Assembly: GCA_026122225.1 (NCBI GenBank)
Contig: JANEZZ010002675.1
Location: forward strand, 620,001-684,000
Origin: Heloderma charlesbogerti
Lineage: Eukaryota; Chordata; Lepidosauria; Squamata; Helodermatidae
Direction: 5' to 3'
DNA length: 64,000 bases
This document shows positions 12,081 through 23,876 of this stretch, in pieces; position 1 is the stretch's first letter; every line of letters starts with the position of its first letter. The translations under genes were made by a program, and so were the position numbers. Under the pieces are notes generated by a model, which saw only the letters and a program-made list of their open reading frames with translations, searched no databases and was not told where the DNA came from.

Positions 12081-12547
12081 GCTTATGCTGTTGGTGTAGT
12101 GTTAGAAGTCACTAACGCTCGAACTGTGTAAATTGTGTAAGCGGAACAGCACTGTTGGATAGCTATCAAATGGAAAAATATCAGATATTGAAATCTAATA
12201 TCACATACTGAAATCAAATGTTGTCATAAATGTCAAATACAGATATTGAGCATTCTGTGAACATTCAGCAGGTAGAGAATATTGAAAATTTGACATTAAA
12301 GTTCATGACCATTTTTGGTAGCACGTTTGTGCCAGATCCACCCACCCATCATCTTCCCATCTCATTTGCTTCTCAGGTATTTTTGGAATACGTCTAACAT
12401 ACCATTAGTTCTGGGATGATCGGGCTTCGGGCCAGTCACATTTTCATAGCTTTGTCAGATGGCTATGCTGTTTTTAGCAACTGAGACCCTCCATTGCTGG
12501 GCCTGCCTTCAGTGAACAAGCATGAAGTTTTGTAAAGCTTGAGACTA

Positions 12548-12728
12548 AAATCCTGTACTCACACTTATCTGGGAATAAGTCCCATTGATCTCAGTAGGAC
12601 TTGCTTCTGAGCAGACATGTATAGGATTGCACTGTTAATCACAGCGCAATCCTATGCATGTCTATGCAGAAGTATGTCCTAAAGTTCAGCTAGGCTTACT
12701 CCCAGGTAAATGTGTATAGAACTGCAGG
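12548..12728. repeat. Two inverted copies of an AAGTCCCATTGA palindromic repeat
   Basis: Copy A (12548-12634) reads TCTGGGAATAAGTCCCATTG ... GCAGACATGTATAGGATTGCA. Copy B (12644-12728) reads GCAATCCTATGCATGTCTA ... TTACTCCCAGGTAAATGTGT. B is the inverse orientation of A, so the pair makes an approximately 180-bp imperfect inverted repeat. A third copy is at 45015. The family resembles small foldback elements common in reptiles; its transposon superfamily is not known to me. Confidence 0.55.
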
Positions 12729-14280
12729 CATGAATGTTCCAAAAGCTCTTTTGAAATCCTGTGATGAAAGATATAATGTAAGTACAAAGTATTATTACTG
12801 CAGTGATCACATTCACTGCTGACTTTGAACTCTTGCTGCTCGTTTTATCTGTCCATGTATTGACAGGGGAAGCTGACTGCTGTCCTAATGATTGCCGCTA
12901 ATCTTATTTTTGTGTATTTATAGTATACAACACTTTCCCTCAAGTGGTGCCTCTTGCTAGTCTCTCTCTGGACACAGCGAAAGGACTGTTTTCACAGTGG
13001 CATCTTTATGAAGCCAATACTGTTATCACACTTGGTTCAGGAGGTGTTGCTGCCCCCTTACTAGGTTTCTATTAAGCTATTCATCGGGTTGGGCCTCTGA
13101 GCTCTTCCGATTGCATTTTAATCCAACAGTTGGGAGCTTGTTCAGACTCTTGTGAATGCAAAGCATCACAAACTCTACGTAGTTGTGGGAGTCATAGCAC
13201 AATGCCTTTCTGGGATTGTCTACAATGCTGCCTTAATATAGGCTGTCATGGTGCCAGACCTTCCCTGTTCTGATGGTACTGTTCCTTTGCTTGTGCTAGC
13301 ATGAGAGATCGCTTTGACACCTGGTGGAATTCTTGTTTCTGGGGGCTGATTTTCATTAATCGGCCAATGTCCTTTGCAGCTGTGTTTGCCTTCCAGTTCA
13401 TTATAGGCACAGATTAATTTTCGTTGGCTTCACTTATCAGCTCCCACACACAGCTCTGTGACAGGCACAGCTTCAAACATCACAGCTGTCCTGGGTTTGA
13501 TTGATACCTGTTGGTGTGTTTAAAGAGAAAGCAAAGAGGGCATATTTATTATTAAACCTTGTTTTGAAGCAGGCCACTGGGTGGATTGTCTGATGACATT
13601 TCAAACATGATCTTTCCTATTGCCCTAATTTGGGGTAGGGACTGAAAATACAAAGGGGCTCAAGGAAAAACAAATAACAATTTCCATTTGTTTTTCATGG
13701 CCACATCAGTGCTACTTTTATGGCATTTCCTCATTTTCATCTTGTTTGTCTGTGACTCAGTTCCCCTTTAAACATTAAGCACCCCATCAAGGCAGATTTC
13801 CACATGACATGAGGCAGCTCTTAAAGCTGTTTTATATAGCTTTTTATACATTTATTTTACTCTTTATTGGATATAGCACCCTCTCAGAAGCTGGGCCATA
13901 TTTTTTCTCCCTAATGACAACAGTCTCTTTCCATTTGGCAGGCTAGGATCCTCCACCCCTTTTTCCTGCTGTGTTTTTGTGTGGATCAGATATTAATAGG
14001 GTTGTTTGTTTAACAACCACAACCCCATTTTGCATAGCTGCCTGTGGGATACCCAGTCACCTTTGTTTATGCACCAGTTTTGAGCATTTATATCAGGAGC
14101 GCAGCATAAGCCTCTACTGATTCACAGATTTGTGGCGATCATACGCAAATACTAGCTTAAGGATGCCAATATTATTTTTATTACATTGAATCTGATGCTT
14201 TCAACTGAGATTGCACTATTGAGAACCCAATTTGAACAAGTTGAATAGAATATCCCTGTGTTACCTTAGCAGAGATGATT
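12729..14280. other. Unique intergenic DNA, nothing recognised
   Basis: No coding or repeat family recognised. This stretch has no long open frames. Confidence 0.4.
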
Positions 14281-14458
14281 GGGAGGGGCCGCAGCTCAGT
14301 GGCAGAGCACCTGCTTGGCATGCAGAAGGTCCCAGGTTCAATCCCCAGCATCTCCAGGTGACTGAGAAAAAACCCTGTCTAAAACACTGGAGAGCTGCTG
14401 TCAGTCAGTCAAACAGGACTGAGCTAGATGGACCAATGGTCTGGTATCATATAAGGAG
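14281..14458 (+). mobile_element. tRNA-derived SINE
   Basis: The head is tRNA-like, with an A box (GCAGCTCAGTGGCAG) and a B box (GGTTCAATCCC) spaced as in an RNA polymerase III promoter. It is followed by the conserved body words CTGAGAAAAAACCCTGTCT, AAACACTGGAGAGCTGCTGT, CAGTCAGTCAAACAG and ACTGAGCTAGATGGACCAAT. This is a well-known reptile SINE type. It is not a tRNA gene: the acceptor-stem complement is missing and an unrelated body follows. Confidence 0.8.
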
Positions 14459-14464
14459 GGCTAG

Positions 14465-14865
14465 GTCACCTGTAACCCTCCAGTTGTTGAAGTATTACTT
14501 CCTGTGGAACTCCCTGCCTTTGTAGGTCAGGCAAACACCAACCTTGTGTTGCTTTCGGCGCCTCCTGAAGACATTGTTATTTCAAGAGGCCTTCCTTAAG
14601 TGACCAGCCATGGTTTATTAAATTCAGAATTTGTTTCTTTTAAAATGTTTAATTGTTTTAATATGGTGTCTTAGTCTTGTATCTTTGTTATTCACCGCTC
14701 TGAAATCTTTTGATGTGGAGGGGTATATAAATATAATAAATAAACAAACAAACAAACAAATAAATAACTCCCATCATCCGTTATCATTAGCCAGGTTGTC
14801 TTGGGATGATGGAAACTGGAGTCCATCAACATCTGGAGGACCACAGGTTCCTCAGCCCTACTATA
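14465..14865. repeat. Palindromic repeat interrupted by a LINE tail
   Basis: The left piece (14465-14490, CACCTGTAACCCTCCAGTTG) and the right piece (14766-14865, ACTCCCATCATCC ... GATGATGGAAACTGGAGTCC ... CATCTGGAGGACCACAGGTTCC) together make one copy of the ACAACTCCCAT palindromic family. The LINE fragment at 14491-14765 separates them. Confidence 0.5.
14491..14765 (+). mobile_element. L2/CR1-group LINE 3' end
   Basis: One frame translates as WNSLPL, a stop, then VRQTPTLCCFRRLLKTLLFQ-EAF, which matches the C-terminal end typical of L2/CR1-group reverse transcriptase proteins. A T-rich 3' region and the tail TATAAATATAATAAATAAAC(AAAC)n follow. It is 5'-truncated and carries a stop in the coding remnant. 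Confidence 0.65.
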
Positions 14866-15580
14866 AATTATCTTTGAGCAGAACAAAATATATTTCACTC
14901 TCCTTTATCCATGCGCTATTTAATAACCAGTAGCGATACCAGGGTTCTTGATTGTAGAAAAGATTCTAAGTGCACTATCCCAATAATCCCCTTTCAGACC
15001 TTCCTGCTCGATGTGAGAAGGGGCTGGAGCCTGTGGGGCCGGGCATGGGGACATAGGGGTGGGACTGGCACACACTGCCCAGTGCCCCTTCCATAGCCTA
15101 TTCCCAAACATCTTCTTTGTACACTTGAATAGAGCGTGTATGCTAGCGCTATGTACACGTTTCGTATCTGTTCCCTGGGAGGCCTGGTTTAATTTAAATT
15201 TCTCTTCTTTTCTTTACCTGTATGTAGTTCTACAATCTGAGGCCTGCCATATAAGAACAGAAGAAGATCCTAGAGTCTTGAATGTTGTCTATCATCCAAG
15301 ATTGCAAGACACAAAATAAAGGGCTTGGAAAAGCAGATTTTGGTTGAACCTAAGTACCTAAGTAAGGGGATTCCCTTCTTAGTGGCCATGCAGGTCAACA
15401 TGGCATGGGAGGATTAATGTCAGCTTGGAGAAAATGAGCTAAAGCCTTTAACTATGTTGATATTTGTCCCTTAAAATAAAAAAGCTGCTAGTGATTGGGA
15501 ATTATGTTCTAGGATCTTGATTTGACATCTGTTAAATAAAATGGGGCAGGGGGCTTAGTAGTTTTATTACTTTGCTAAAA
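14866..15580. other. Unique intergenic DNA, nothing recognised
   Basis: No gene or repeat family identified. Confidence 0.4.
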
Positions 15581-15643
15581 AAAGAAGAAGAAGAAGAAGA
15601 AGAAGAAGAAGAAGAAGAAGAAGAAGAAGAAGAAGAAGAAGAA
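15581..15643. repeat. (GAA)n microsatellite
   Basis: About 20 uninterrupted GAA/AAG triplets, a purine-only strand able to form triplex DNA. Confidence 0.97.
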
Positions 15644-16092
15644 CCTGTTTAGAGGAATATTCTTTGTCAATCTGTAATTTTAGTGAGTGGGAAGAAAAGT
15701 GGACAAACAGGTTGTGCAGGAGAAACTATGGGTGAGGATAATAAAACCTTGGGGTGAGGTTTCTTTTTATGTATTTCTGCCTTTATTTGGGCTAATAACG
15801 AACGCGAAGCCCAGGAAGGGTTTATACTTAATTAATCAAGTGATGTGACGCCCACACATTAAATGTCCTCACGTTGCCTTTTCTTCCATAAGCTGACCTA
15901 GCAGCACTTTCCTGATCTACTCCAGTTGTGCTTCCTTATCTGTCTAATCTATCTACTTCCTTAAAGAAGAATGCATGGGAGAAGGGGCTGTGAATGAGAT
16001 GTCGAGACACATCCTTTACCTTAAAAGGACACTCCATTTGAATTGGGTCCAGAAGAGCAACAAACCAGACTCTATGGCAACTTTCAGCAACT

Positions 16093-16203
16093 GGTACCCT
16101 CCAGATGTGTTGGACCCTCCAGACTCTATGGCAGCCTTTGGCAGCCTGGCAGCCTCCAGATGTGTAGGACCACAACTCCCATCATTCCCAGACATCTGGA
16201 GGA
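16093..16203. repeat. ACAACTCCCAT palindromic repeat with internal duplication
   Basis: CTGGTACCCTCCAGATGTGT appears first, then a second CCTCCAGATGTGTAGGACC, then ACAACTCCCATCATTCCC and CATCTGGAGGAC. The left arm is duplicated in part. Confidence 0.55.
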
Positions 16204-16476
16204 CAGATATGTTGAGGAGGGCTGCTCTGAGATAGAAGTGCATTCAGAGTGCTTCCAGATGAAAAGGGCACCAGTGCTAACAGTCAGGAGGCATTGTGTG
16301 GCTACTCTGTCTTTTTCTTTTATTTTCTTTTAAACTGATTTTCCATGGTAAGAAAAAAGACGGAAGCAGTGGTGGGGAAACACCAGAAAGTTCTGAGTGC
16401 AAGACAACAACGTCTGGACCCCTTGTACAGTTCTGTGAATGAGGCAGGGTGATGGCAGGATAAAAGCCTTGTCTGA

Positions 16477-16780
16477 ATATAAGAATGTAAGAAGTGTTGT
16501 GCTGGATCAGACCAAGGGTCCATCTAGTCTGTTCACAAAGTGGCCAACCAGCTGCCCATGGGAAACCCACAAGCAGGACATGAGTGCAACAGCACCCTCT
16601 TGCCCATATTCCCCAGCAACTGCCATATGTAGGCATACTGCCTCTGATACTGGCAGTAGCATATAGCCATCAGGACTAGTAGCCACTGATAGCCTTACTC
16701 GTCATGAATTTGTCTGGAAGCACACTTAGTTGTAGCCTTCTGGTGCAATGCTCCTTCGGGTCCACTACCTTTAAATGTCT
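16477..16780 (-). repeat. CR1/L3-group LINE 3' fragment
   Basis: Contains GAATGTAAGAAG, TGCTGGATCAGACCAAGGGT, CCATCTAGTCTGTTCACAAAG, GTGGCCAACCAGCTGCCCAT, GCATACTGCCTCTGATACTGG, ACTAGTAGCCA and CATGAATTTGTCTGGAAG. It is longer than the copy at 4072 and extends further into the family. Confidence 0.6.
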
Positions 16781-19499
16781 ACCTCCAGAATCTGCTTTTC
16801 ATGCCATCACTGGCTGGTCTTGAATTTTCTACTCAGCAACGTTGTTTTCTAGATGCTGCACCAAATATACTCCCTACATCCCCAATATGTTAGAATGGAA
16901 AGGGCCAGGGGTGGGCATAGAGTCCTGCTTTCACATTGATCTTTTCTAATGCAAGGTTAAAGCTTTGGTATTTGCCAGTGCTCTAATTTTTGTACAGAAT
17001 GTTAATTACCCTTTTGATTTAGAAATGCTTGTTCAGCACAGTGAAAGAGAAAGCTGGAGTGACATTGTGCTGCTGTGAATTGCCTCCAACCTTCTCCCCC
17101 TTGTACAGAAATGCTGTTCTAGTTCTCTTGGTCATAACTTTGCATCAATCACATTTTCATTCCCTTTAAAACAAACATATAACTCTCCACATTTGCCATT
17201 TCACTCTAACTGTACCAAAACCATGAAAAAGAGCAACTCTTTTTTTACCGCATAGTGGTGGAGTTAGGCCGTTTGTCACTCGGAAACGTTTTTATTACTC
17301 TCTTGTGGGAGATAACATTACAGTATAAACTAAAGGTGTATTTAGATGAACCATTTATGTGCTGATAAGCCTGTGGAGAGAATTAACACATGGTGGACAT
17401 TAAAAATGGTTAGGTTATCATGTGATAATGGATTACACTGTGAAAAATATGTATTGAATTCTTACATGGACCGATATGAGCCAAGAGTCCTTCAGTCTCT
17501 TCCACAAATTCTTTCTGTGCAGTGATCAGTATTGTTATACAAGTTTGAGATGCAGCAAAATGTTGCGGGAGAGAATGCTTCTGTTCACGCTTCTGGCCAA
17601 CCAGCCCATTCTCCAGGATACTCTATTCCATTTCCCCACCCCAGTTTTCCTTTAACCCCTCCCCAAACAATCAGTTAGCATTCCATGCCCATTGAGCATG
17701 CTCAGTCCTCATTAAGTTGTTTGGGGTTTCCCCCACCCCATACTTGGGGGGGGGGTTATCCAAAAGATTGCTGCTGACCCAGACTTTCTTCTGAGATTTC
17801 TCCCCTTCCTGGACTCATGCTTTCAGTCATACCAGCTGCACTTTCCTTCACACTGAGAGGCTGGAGGTGTTTAATATGTCACTGCAGGTGCGTGGCATGC
17901 GCTTCCATGAGACCTCTTCTCGTGCTGTGTCCATTAACATGCAATATGAAGCACTTGTTCGCAATTTACTGTGGTTCTTTTCCATGCTATTGTTGTCCTC
18001 TTGGAAGGGTTGTGTGCCAGGAGACATCTGTAAAGCAAGAAACTGTATCATATGCCCCACACGTATGGCTCCACATTTGTGCATTGGCAGAGCAGTGGGC
18101 AGTGGAGGAGAAGCCATGGTCAAGGAGATCCCTTCCTGCTGCCATGATGTGAGCCAGCTCTTAGGAAGCATGAGTAGTGCTGCAGCTTCACCATGCCAGT
18201 CATAGATATTTGTAGGTCATATTATCTTGATCTTACCCATTGCTAAGATGAAGCTCTGAAGCACTAAAACAAGGGAGAATTTGGGGGAAACTTGAAAAAG
18301 AACAAGAAAGCAACACAGTGGATAAGTTAGATAATGATGATCAGTAAGCCACAGACTTCATCAGTGACAAGACACTTTCTTCAGTCTCAGTCACCTCCTT
18401 CTCCAAAATATCTCAGCAAGGTCCATGGTAGCAAGGGTGTCATTTGAGAGGACAGAATCGCTCTTGCTGAGAAGGAGGTGAGAGAACCAGAAGCCAAGTT
18501 TCACAGCTTTCATCTTTTAGAGTTGACCTTATCCTGAGGACAGGGTGTGTGTGTTTAGGATCAAGGGTACCTTATGGTACTTGGTTCATTATCATAGTCA
18601 CTTGGCACGAGCAAGTGTAAAGAACTTGGCACAAGGTCTTTTATTGTCTCATGCCATCTTCCATAGCATGTTTACAAAAACCTAGCGGATGAGGAATGAG
18701 TGAAATCTCACAAATTGTCCACTAAATTACCTCATTTTACACACTGGGAGACTGGTGCCCTACACTAGTTAAAGGCCTGGAGGTTTGACAGGGATTCTGG
18801 ATGAATACAGATGGGCATCTCAAGCCAGCTGGCAGGACAATTCTATGTAGGCTTCTAAGAAGACGAGGCAATGGATCTATTCCAGATGTACCAGAGTGTA
18901 GGTAAAAGGTCAATCAATTCTCCTAATTGTAAAATAGAAAAAAATACGAAATTTGAAAGAAAAAAAACCACCGCCCTCACAAGTCTCTGTACATTGTGTG
19001 CTTTTTATTAGTCAGACTTTGATTGTTTTCCCTTCCTTGTGTTTTGAATGGAACTGAAATCAACACAGCTGTTTCTGTTTAATAACTTCCTATTAAAGAG
19101 CATCTTATGCCTAAAACAAGCTGTCACCAACTTCACTGATTGCTCTCCACACGGTTCTAGGAATGGCTCGTCTCGGATAACCAGCAGTGCACACAAAACA
19201 GAGGTACCAGAAATAACTTCATTACAGTCACTGCAAATGTCCTGAGCTCATTGAGAAAAAAATAAGTACAGCTTAAACCTGCCTGACATGACATTTGCAA
19301 ACCTCAAACCCAGTAATAGTAGTATACTAGTGACTTTCACTTCTTGAAAGTGGCAGTCCTGAGACTGCTCCTGCAAATGGCCACCTTGGATCCCCAGAAT
19401 TGTTCCAACTGTTGGCTGTCACAAATATATCTTTTTTGAGCAAGGTGCTTGAGTGGCTGGTTGCTGTATAACTCCATGCACTCTTGGATGACACTGTCT
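16781..19499. other. Intergenic DNA, nothing firmly recognised
   Basis: No host gene signature. Open frames of about 110 residues on both strands at 17817-18205 overlap each other and resemble no family I know. Confidence 0.35.
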
Positions 19500-19504
19500 A
19501 GATC

Positions 19505-19615
19505 AGCCTTCCTCAACCTTGTGCCTTCTAGATGTGTTGGACTACAACTCCCAACATTATGGGAGTTGTAGTCCAACACATCTGGCAGGCACCAGCTTAG
19601 GGATGGCTGACCTAG
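19505..19615. repeat. Complete palindromic repeat with perfect 22-bp arms
   Basis: The arms at 19531-19552 (GATGTGTTGGACTACAACTCCC-type) and 19561-19582 are perfect inverse complements over 22 bp, separated by 8 bases. They are flanked by CCTCAACCTTGTGCC and GGCACCAGCTTAGGGATGGC. It is the cleanest member of a family with at least eight copies in the window. Confidence 0.8.
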
Positions 19616-19619
19616 ATCC

Positions 19620-20480
19620 ATTTCAGTCTACTTTCTGACCTGGTTTTGGCACTGAAACTGCTTTGGTTGCCCAGGTGGATGACCTATCCCAGGAGGATAA
19701 GGGGAGTATGACCCTGCTAATTATCCTGGAACTCTCAGCAGCTTTCAGATTTATTAGCCTTAGTATCCTTCTGGAGCAACTGTCCAAAGTGGGAATTGGG
19801 GGTACTGAGCTTCAGTCACTTTGTTCCCAATTCGACGGCTGTTTCCATAAAGTTGTGCCAGAAGACTATTCCTCTGCCCCATGACGTTTGTGCTGTAGTA
19901 TGCCAAAGGCTCTACTTGTCCATCTCACCTTTCGACATCTGTATGAAAACTCTGCATGAGGGCATCCTGATGACACCCAACTCTATTTCTCCTTTTTGTC
20001 AAATACAAGTGAAACCATGAGTGTGCTGAAACAGTGTCTGGACGAGGGCCACTAAACTCAACCCGATCCTGATAAGATAGAGATACTGTTGGTGGGTGGT
20101 CCATCTGTGCCAGGAAGATATGTTCGTGTTATCTATCACTTCCCTTGAAGAATCAGGTTCAGAGTCTGGGGCTGCTATTTGATCTTGCCCTTTCTTTAGA
20201 GGACCAAGTGACCTCGGTGGCATGAAGCATCTTTCTCCAGCCTGGCAATGGCCATCCATGCTCTGGTAACATCCTTCTTGGATTACTTCAATGTGTAATA
20301 TTTTGGGCTGTCTTGAAGATGAATCTGAAACCAGATGTAGAACAAAATGTGGTAGTTATATTACTCACTGGAAACAGAAGTACAGATACATCTTTCTAGC
20401 CTTGCAAGAGCTCCACTGGGTTTAACCTGCAATGTGAAACTTGTTGTCAGAGCCCTGATACTTATGAATATGAGGCTTAA
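19620..20480 (+). pseudogene. Decayed L2-like LINE reverse transcriptase
   Basis: The frame from 19663 reads SMTLLIILELSAAFRFISLS-ILLEQLSKVGIGGTEL. It aligns by eye with the RT segment of L2/CR1-group LINEs (LLLLDLSAAFDTVDH-ILL-L--LGIGGT), with the catalytic aspartate of motif A replaced (LELSAAF for LDLSAAF). Later pieces in shifting frames include MSVLKQCLDEG-, the DKIEILLVGG-like LLVGGPS, GAAI-, ALQELHWV- and CNVKLVVRALIL. Many stops and frameshifts separate them, so it is an old inactive copy. It is the most informative L2-like fragment here. Confidence 0.65.
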
Positions 20481-21180
20481 AGTAAATAAGAGGCCAGCAA
20501 AAGCAGCATCTATCTAGATCTATGGCCTACTTTCAGAGTGAAATGAGACAAACAAAAACAAAAACAGCTCTGCTCTGACTAGTTTCACCAGGGGTGTGAG
20601 TCATAAGGAAGCCAGGTTGGTTAGTACTGTGAGCTAAAGCAACAACAACCCACCACACACTGAGAGGTGTGTGTGTATAATTTCACAAAGAGAAGTGCTG
20701 CGGCTCAGGGACCTGCTTGATAATTATGCTATTCAGTATAAAAGCCCAAATTCTGGATGCTTACAGTTGGTTGTGGCTATTAAGTGTTGAGGCAAAGGCC
20801 CTCTGTTCATACTCAAAGACACCTTTTCATAATTACTTCACTTGCTATAGAACTGAATCTTGGTCGTAAAACAAGTCCTTGGACTCATCTGTGGTAAGCC
20901 ATGGTAAAGATTAAGACATGATTGAGGGTCTGGGCAACATGAATTCCATATGTGTTTGGAGCATTTAGTAATGGCCTCTCACATCCTTACTCTCTAGGTC
21001 TGTCCTATTATTTCATTAGGTTTCTGTTTTGGGTTCAGAATAGGTGTATATTCTGTTTTGCCATTGTTGTTTGCAATTTTAAAGATCCACTTCAAATGGT
21101 TTTGTTTGTTTTCTATGTGGCACGGCTTGCTGCAAAATCTGAAATTCCTATTATGGTTTCTTCATAGTTTTTCTATACTT
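20481..21180. other. Unique intergenic DNA, nothing recognised
   Basis: No gene or repeat family identified. Confidence 0.4.
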
Positions 21181-21189
21181 ATTTAGTTC

Positions 21190-21330
21190 ATGTATTTTTA
21201 CATGGCCCTTCAGTGAAATTCCCAGGGCAGTTTACATAAAAAGGAGTGACACTAAACAGTTAAAATGACAATTAAACAAATCCAAATGAAACATCATATG
21301 CTGCTTTAAGATTTAAAAGGCAGCTAAATC
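21190..21330 (-). repeat. LINE 3'-tail fragment
   Basis: CATGGCCCTTCAGTGAAATTCCCAGGGCAGTTTACATAAAAA followed by AAATGACAATTAAACAAAT is the reverse-strand view of a common L2-like LINE 3' tail. Orientation is inferred from that tail. Confidence 0.4.
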
Positions 21331-21672
21331 TTAAAGACAATGTGGGAACAATACTGTATCTCAAAAGGCTGGGTAACTAACACAGCAAGGTTGGTACCAA
21401 ATGAGCCTCACTGATGATAGAATTCCCTAATTGGCGTGCCACCATCACTCCACCCTTGGTTGGCAGGGGCATCCTCTTCATGTAGTTAGGCACATGTGGA
21501 AAGTCACTTGTTATCTATCAATTGTTATTTAATGGTTAAGATACTGAGGTATTTGCCAGGAAATCCCCCATTTGATTCTTGTCAGGTGATGTAGATGCCA
21601 CTCTCTCTTAGTCTCATCCTTCACCTCCATCTGTAATAGCTGATACAATGCTGACCTGTCTTACCTGAGCTA

Positions 21673-21875
21673 AGGGACCATATGTCAATGGTGGAAGATA
21701 TACTTTGACTGTGGAAGGTCCTTTGGGCTTTCCCTATTCTCTCCAGTTCAAAGGATCAGGTAGCAGGTGATGTGAAAGTCACCTACTAGAAACCCTGGAG
21801 ATTTGCTGCCACTCAGAGTAGATGGTATTGGACTTGATAGTCTAACCCAGTAGGAGGCAGCTCCTCAAGTTCTGA
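21673..21875 (+). mobile_element. Degraded tRNA-derived SINE
   Basis: A decayed head (TGTCAATGGTGGAAGATAT, GACTGTGGAAGGTCC, CCAGTTCAAAGGATC as a B-box remnant) leads into AAACCCTGGAGATTTGCTGC, CACTCAGAGTAGATGGTATT and GGACTTGATAGTCTAACCCAG. The order matches the clean SINE at 14281. Confidence 0.55.
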
Positions 21876-22054
21876 GGTACATTGTTTTTGGAAAGGTTCC
21901 TGAAAAGTCTGAAGTAAGAGTGGGAGGACCTCTGGTCTGCTTTAAAGGGGAGAGGGGGGAACTAGAATCCCAGCAGTGATTTAAATTTACAATGCAAGAG
22001 TGCATTCTTAGGAGCTCTTAACAGCTAAGGAATAACCAATCTGTATTAAATGAT

Positions 22055-22150
22055 ACTCTTGCTGGATCAGACCATGGTCCACCTAGTCCAGCAACCAGCA
22101 GACAATAGATGGGCTATCAGAAATTGACAGTGGTTTACTGGTAGAACATC
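22055..22150 (-). repeat. CR1/L3-group LINE 3' fragment
   Basis: A short decayed copy with TGCTGGATCAGACCATGGTC, CACCTAGTCCAGCAACCAGC and GACAATAGATGGGCTATCA. Confidence 0.4.
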
Positions 22151-22324
22151 ATCTATCTTCCTCCCACTCTTGCTTTTAAAACACCATATAAATGCTAAGT
22201 GTTAGTATAATTACTATCTAGACATATCACCTTTCTTAAGGTGATATAATATCCCAGGCCTACTATTGTTGACAGCTCCCCACTTCTAATCCTGCTAGTT
22301 CCACTCCAGAAGAGCCAGTTCTCT

Positions 22325-22475
22325 AAACCAACCTGCCTCAACCCAATGCCCCAGATGTGTTGGGCTACAACCCCCATCATCCCCAGCCAGCACTGCCATT
22401 GGGCATGCTGGCTGGGGGTGGTGGGAGATGTAGTCCAACACATTTGGAGGGCACCAGGTTGGGGAGGTTGTCACA
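22325..22475. repeat. Complete ACAACTCCCAT palindromic repeat
   Basis: CCAGATGTGTTGGGCTACAA, CCCCCATCATCCCCAGCCAG and CACTGCCATTGGGCATGCTG are followed by the inverse arm GGCTGGGGGTGGTGGGAGAT, GTAGTCCAACACATTTGGAG and GGCACCAGGTTGGGGAGG. Total length is about 150 bp. Confidence 0.75.
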
Positions 22476-23868
22476 TGTGCTTCATATGTTCCATCTATTT
22501 GATGTGGTGACTTGACATTACAATGTGAAATACCTTTAGGTAGTTGTGGTAATGATAGTGTATTGCATGTTTTGAAGCAGCAAGAAAGATAGAGCAACAT
22601 AGATCAAATATTGATGGCAGTCTAGAGTGAGCGGGGAAAGTAAAACCACTCTTATATTAACCAGTGTTGGGAGTTTTGCCATCACATCTCCTTTCTCCTT
22701 GATAAACAGAAGCAGCATCTGACTCCTGTAATAAAACAAAGTTACCAAACCACTTAACTTAAAGCAGTTATGTACCACATCTGCTGCAAGAGGTGAAGCT
22801 AATTATTAAAGCTTAAACTACCAGTGAAATGCTGTGCTGGATCCTTTTAAAAGGAATTTAATCTTCTCTCATCTTATAAAAAGGAAACACATGGAGAGAC
22901 AAGGAGGGTGTGCAGACTGCAATGTCTGGTGGAACTAATTCCTTTTGGAAAGTCTGGGATGTAGAGGCACTTGACCCATGTTCTCTCTTTGCAAGTACAA
23001 AAGCAGAAGGACAGGGGAGATCCTTAAGAGTCCATGGCAGTTTTCTCCCATAACACAATGGTCAGCATGGAGCATGATTTGCATTTGTTGCCAATAGCTA
23101 CACTTCGGACTCCAAGACATCGTTTGTCTCTCATTAAGATCAGAAGAAATGTAGCACATGTTAATGGTCAGACTCTGCATCTGGTCGCAAGAAGATGTGT
23201 GTCTTCTTCTCTGTTCTGCTCCCAGAAGCTTCTTGGAATTTTTCCTGGGAAATAATGGTTGAAAGGATGTTACTCTACTTGATCCTTTTCCTGGTCTGTT
23301 TTCCTAGAGCTGGGCTGAAATTCTCAGAAAATAATTATAATTTTCATTTTCTGGCTCTCCCTGAAGTGTTGGAAAATTTCAGGCTCCCCCCTCTGGACAA
23401 TATTCAGCAAAATGCCCCCCCCCATCCAGTTTTTCTACCCATGAATAAGGTGGAGAATTTCAGGCATAACTGTGGATTCAGTTTTAATATTGTTTAATAT
23501 TATTTTCTTATTGTTGAAATAATATTGGCTCATTTCAGTCTTCCTCTCTTAGCACATTGCTTCCTTCATCCACCAGTATCAACTAACAATATAGTTTCAT
23601 TCAGTATATTAGCTGATCCAAAAATTCTTAGAGATAATTTTTTTGATAGATTCCCCCCCACCTTTCCCCGTGGGCAATTTTTGCTCAGCCTTAATTTGGC
23701 CTTGGCATAAAGAAATGGACAGCAGATACCAGAATACTTTCCATTTTCTTACCTTTAGCCCATCTTTGTCTTCCATTTTTTAAAAGAAATGAGAATAGGG
23801 ACAGATATAATTTTCACTTGGATGTATGGTATATGCATAGTGGCATTTCATGCTATTAAACAAATACT
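22476..23868. other. Unique intergenic DNA, nothing recognised
   Basis: No gene or repeat family identified. Confidence 0.4.
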
Positions 23869-23876
23869 AAGATTTT

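Noticed and set aside
14281..14352. tRNA gene
   Set aside because: A and B boxes are present, but the 3' acceptor strand is absent and the sequence runs into a standard SINE body.
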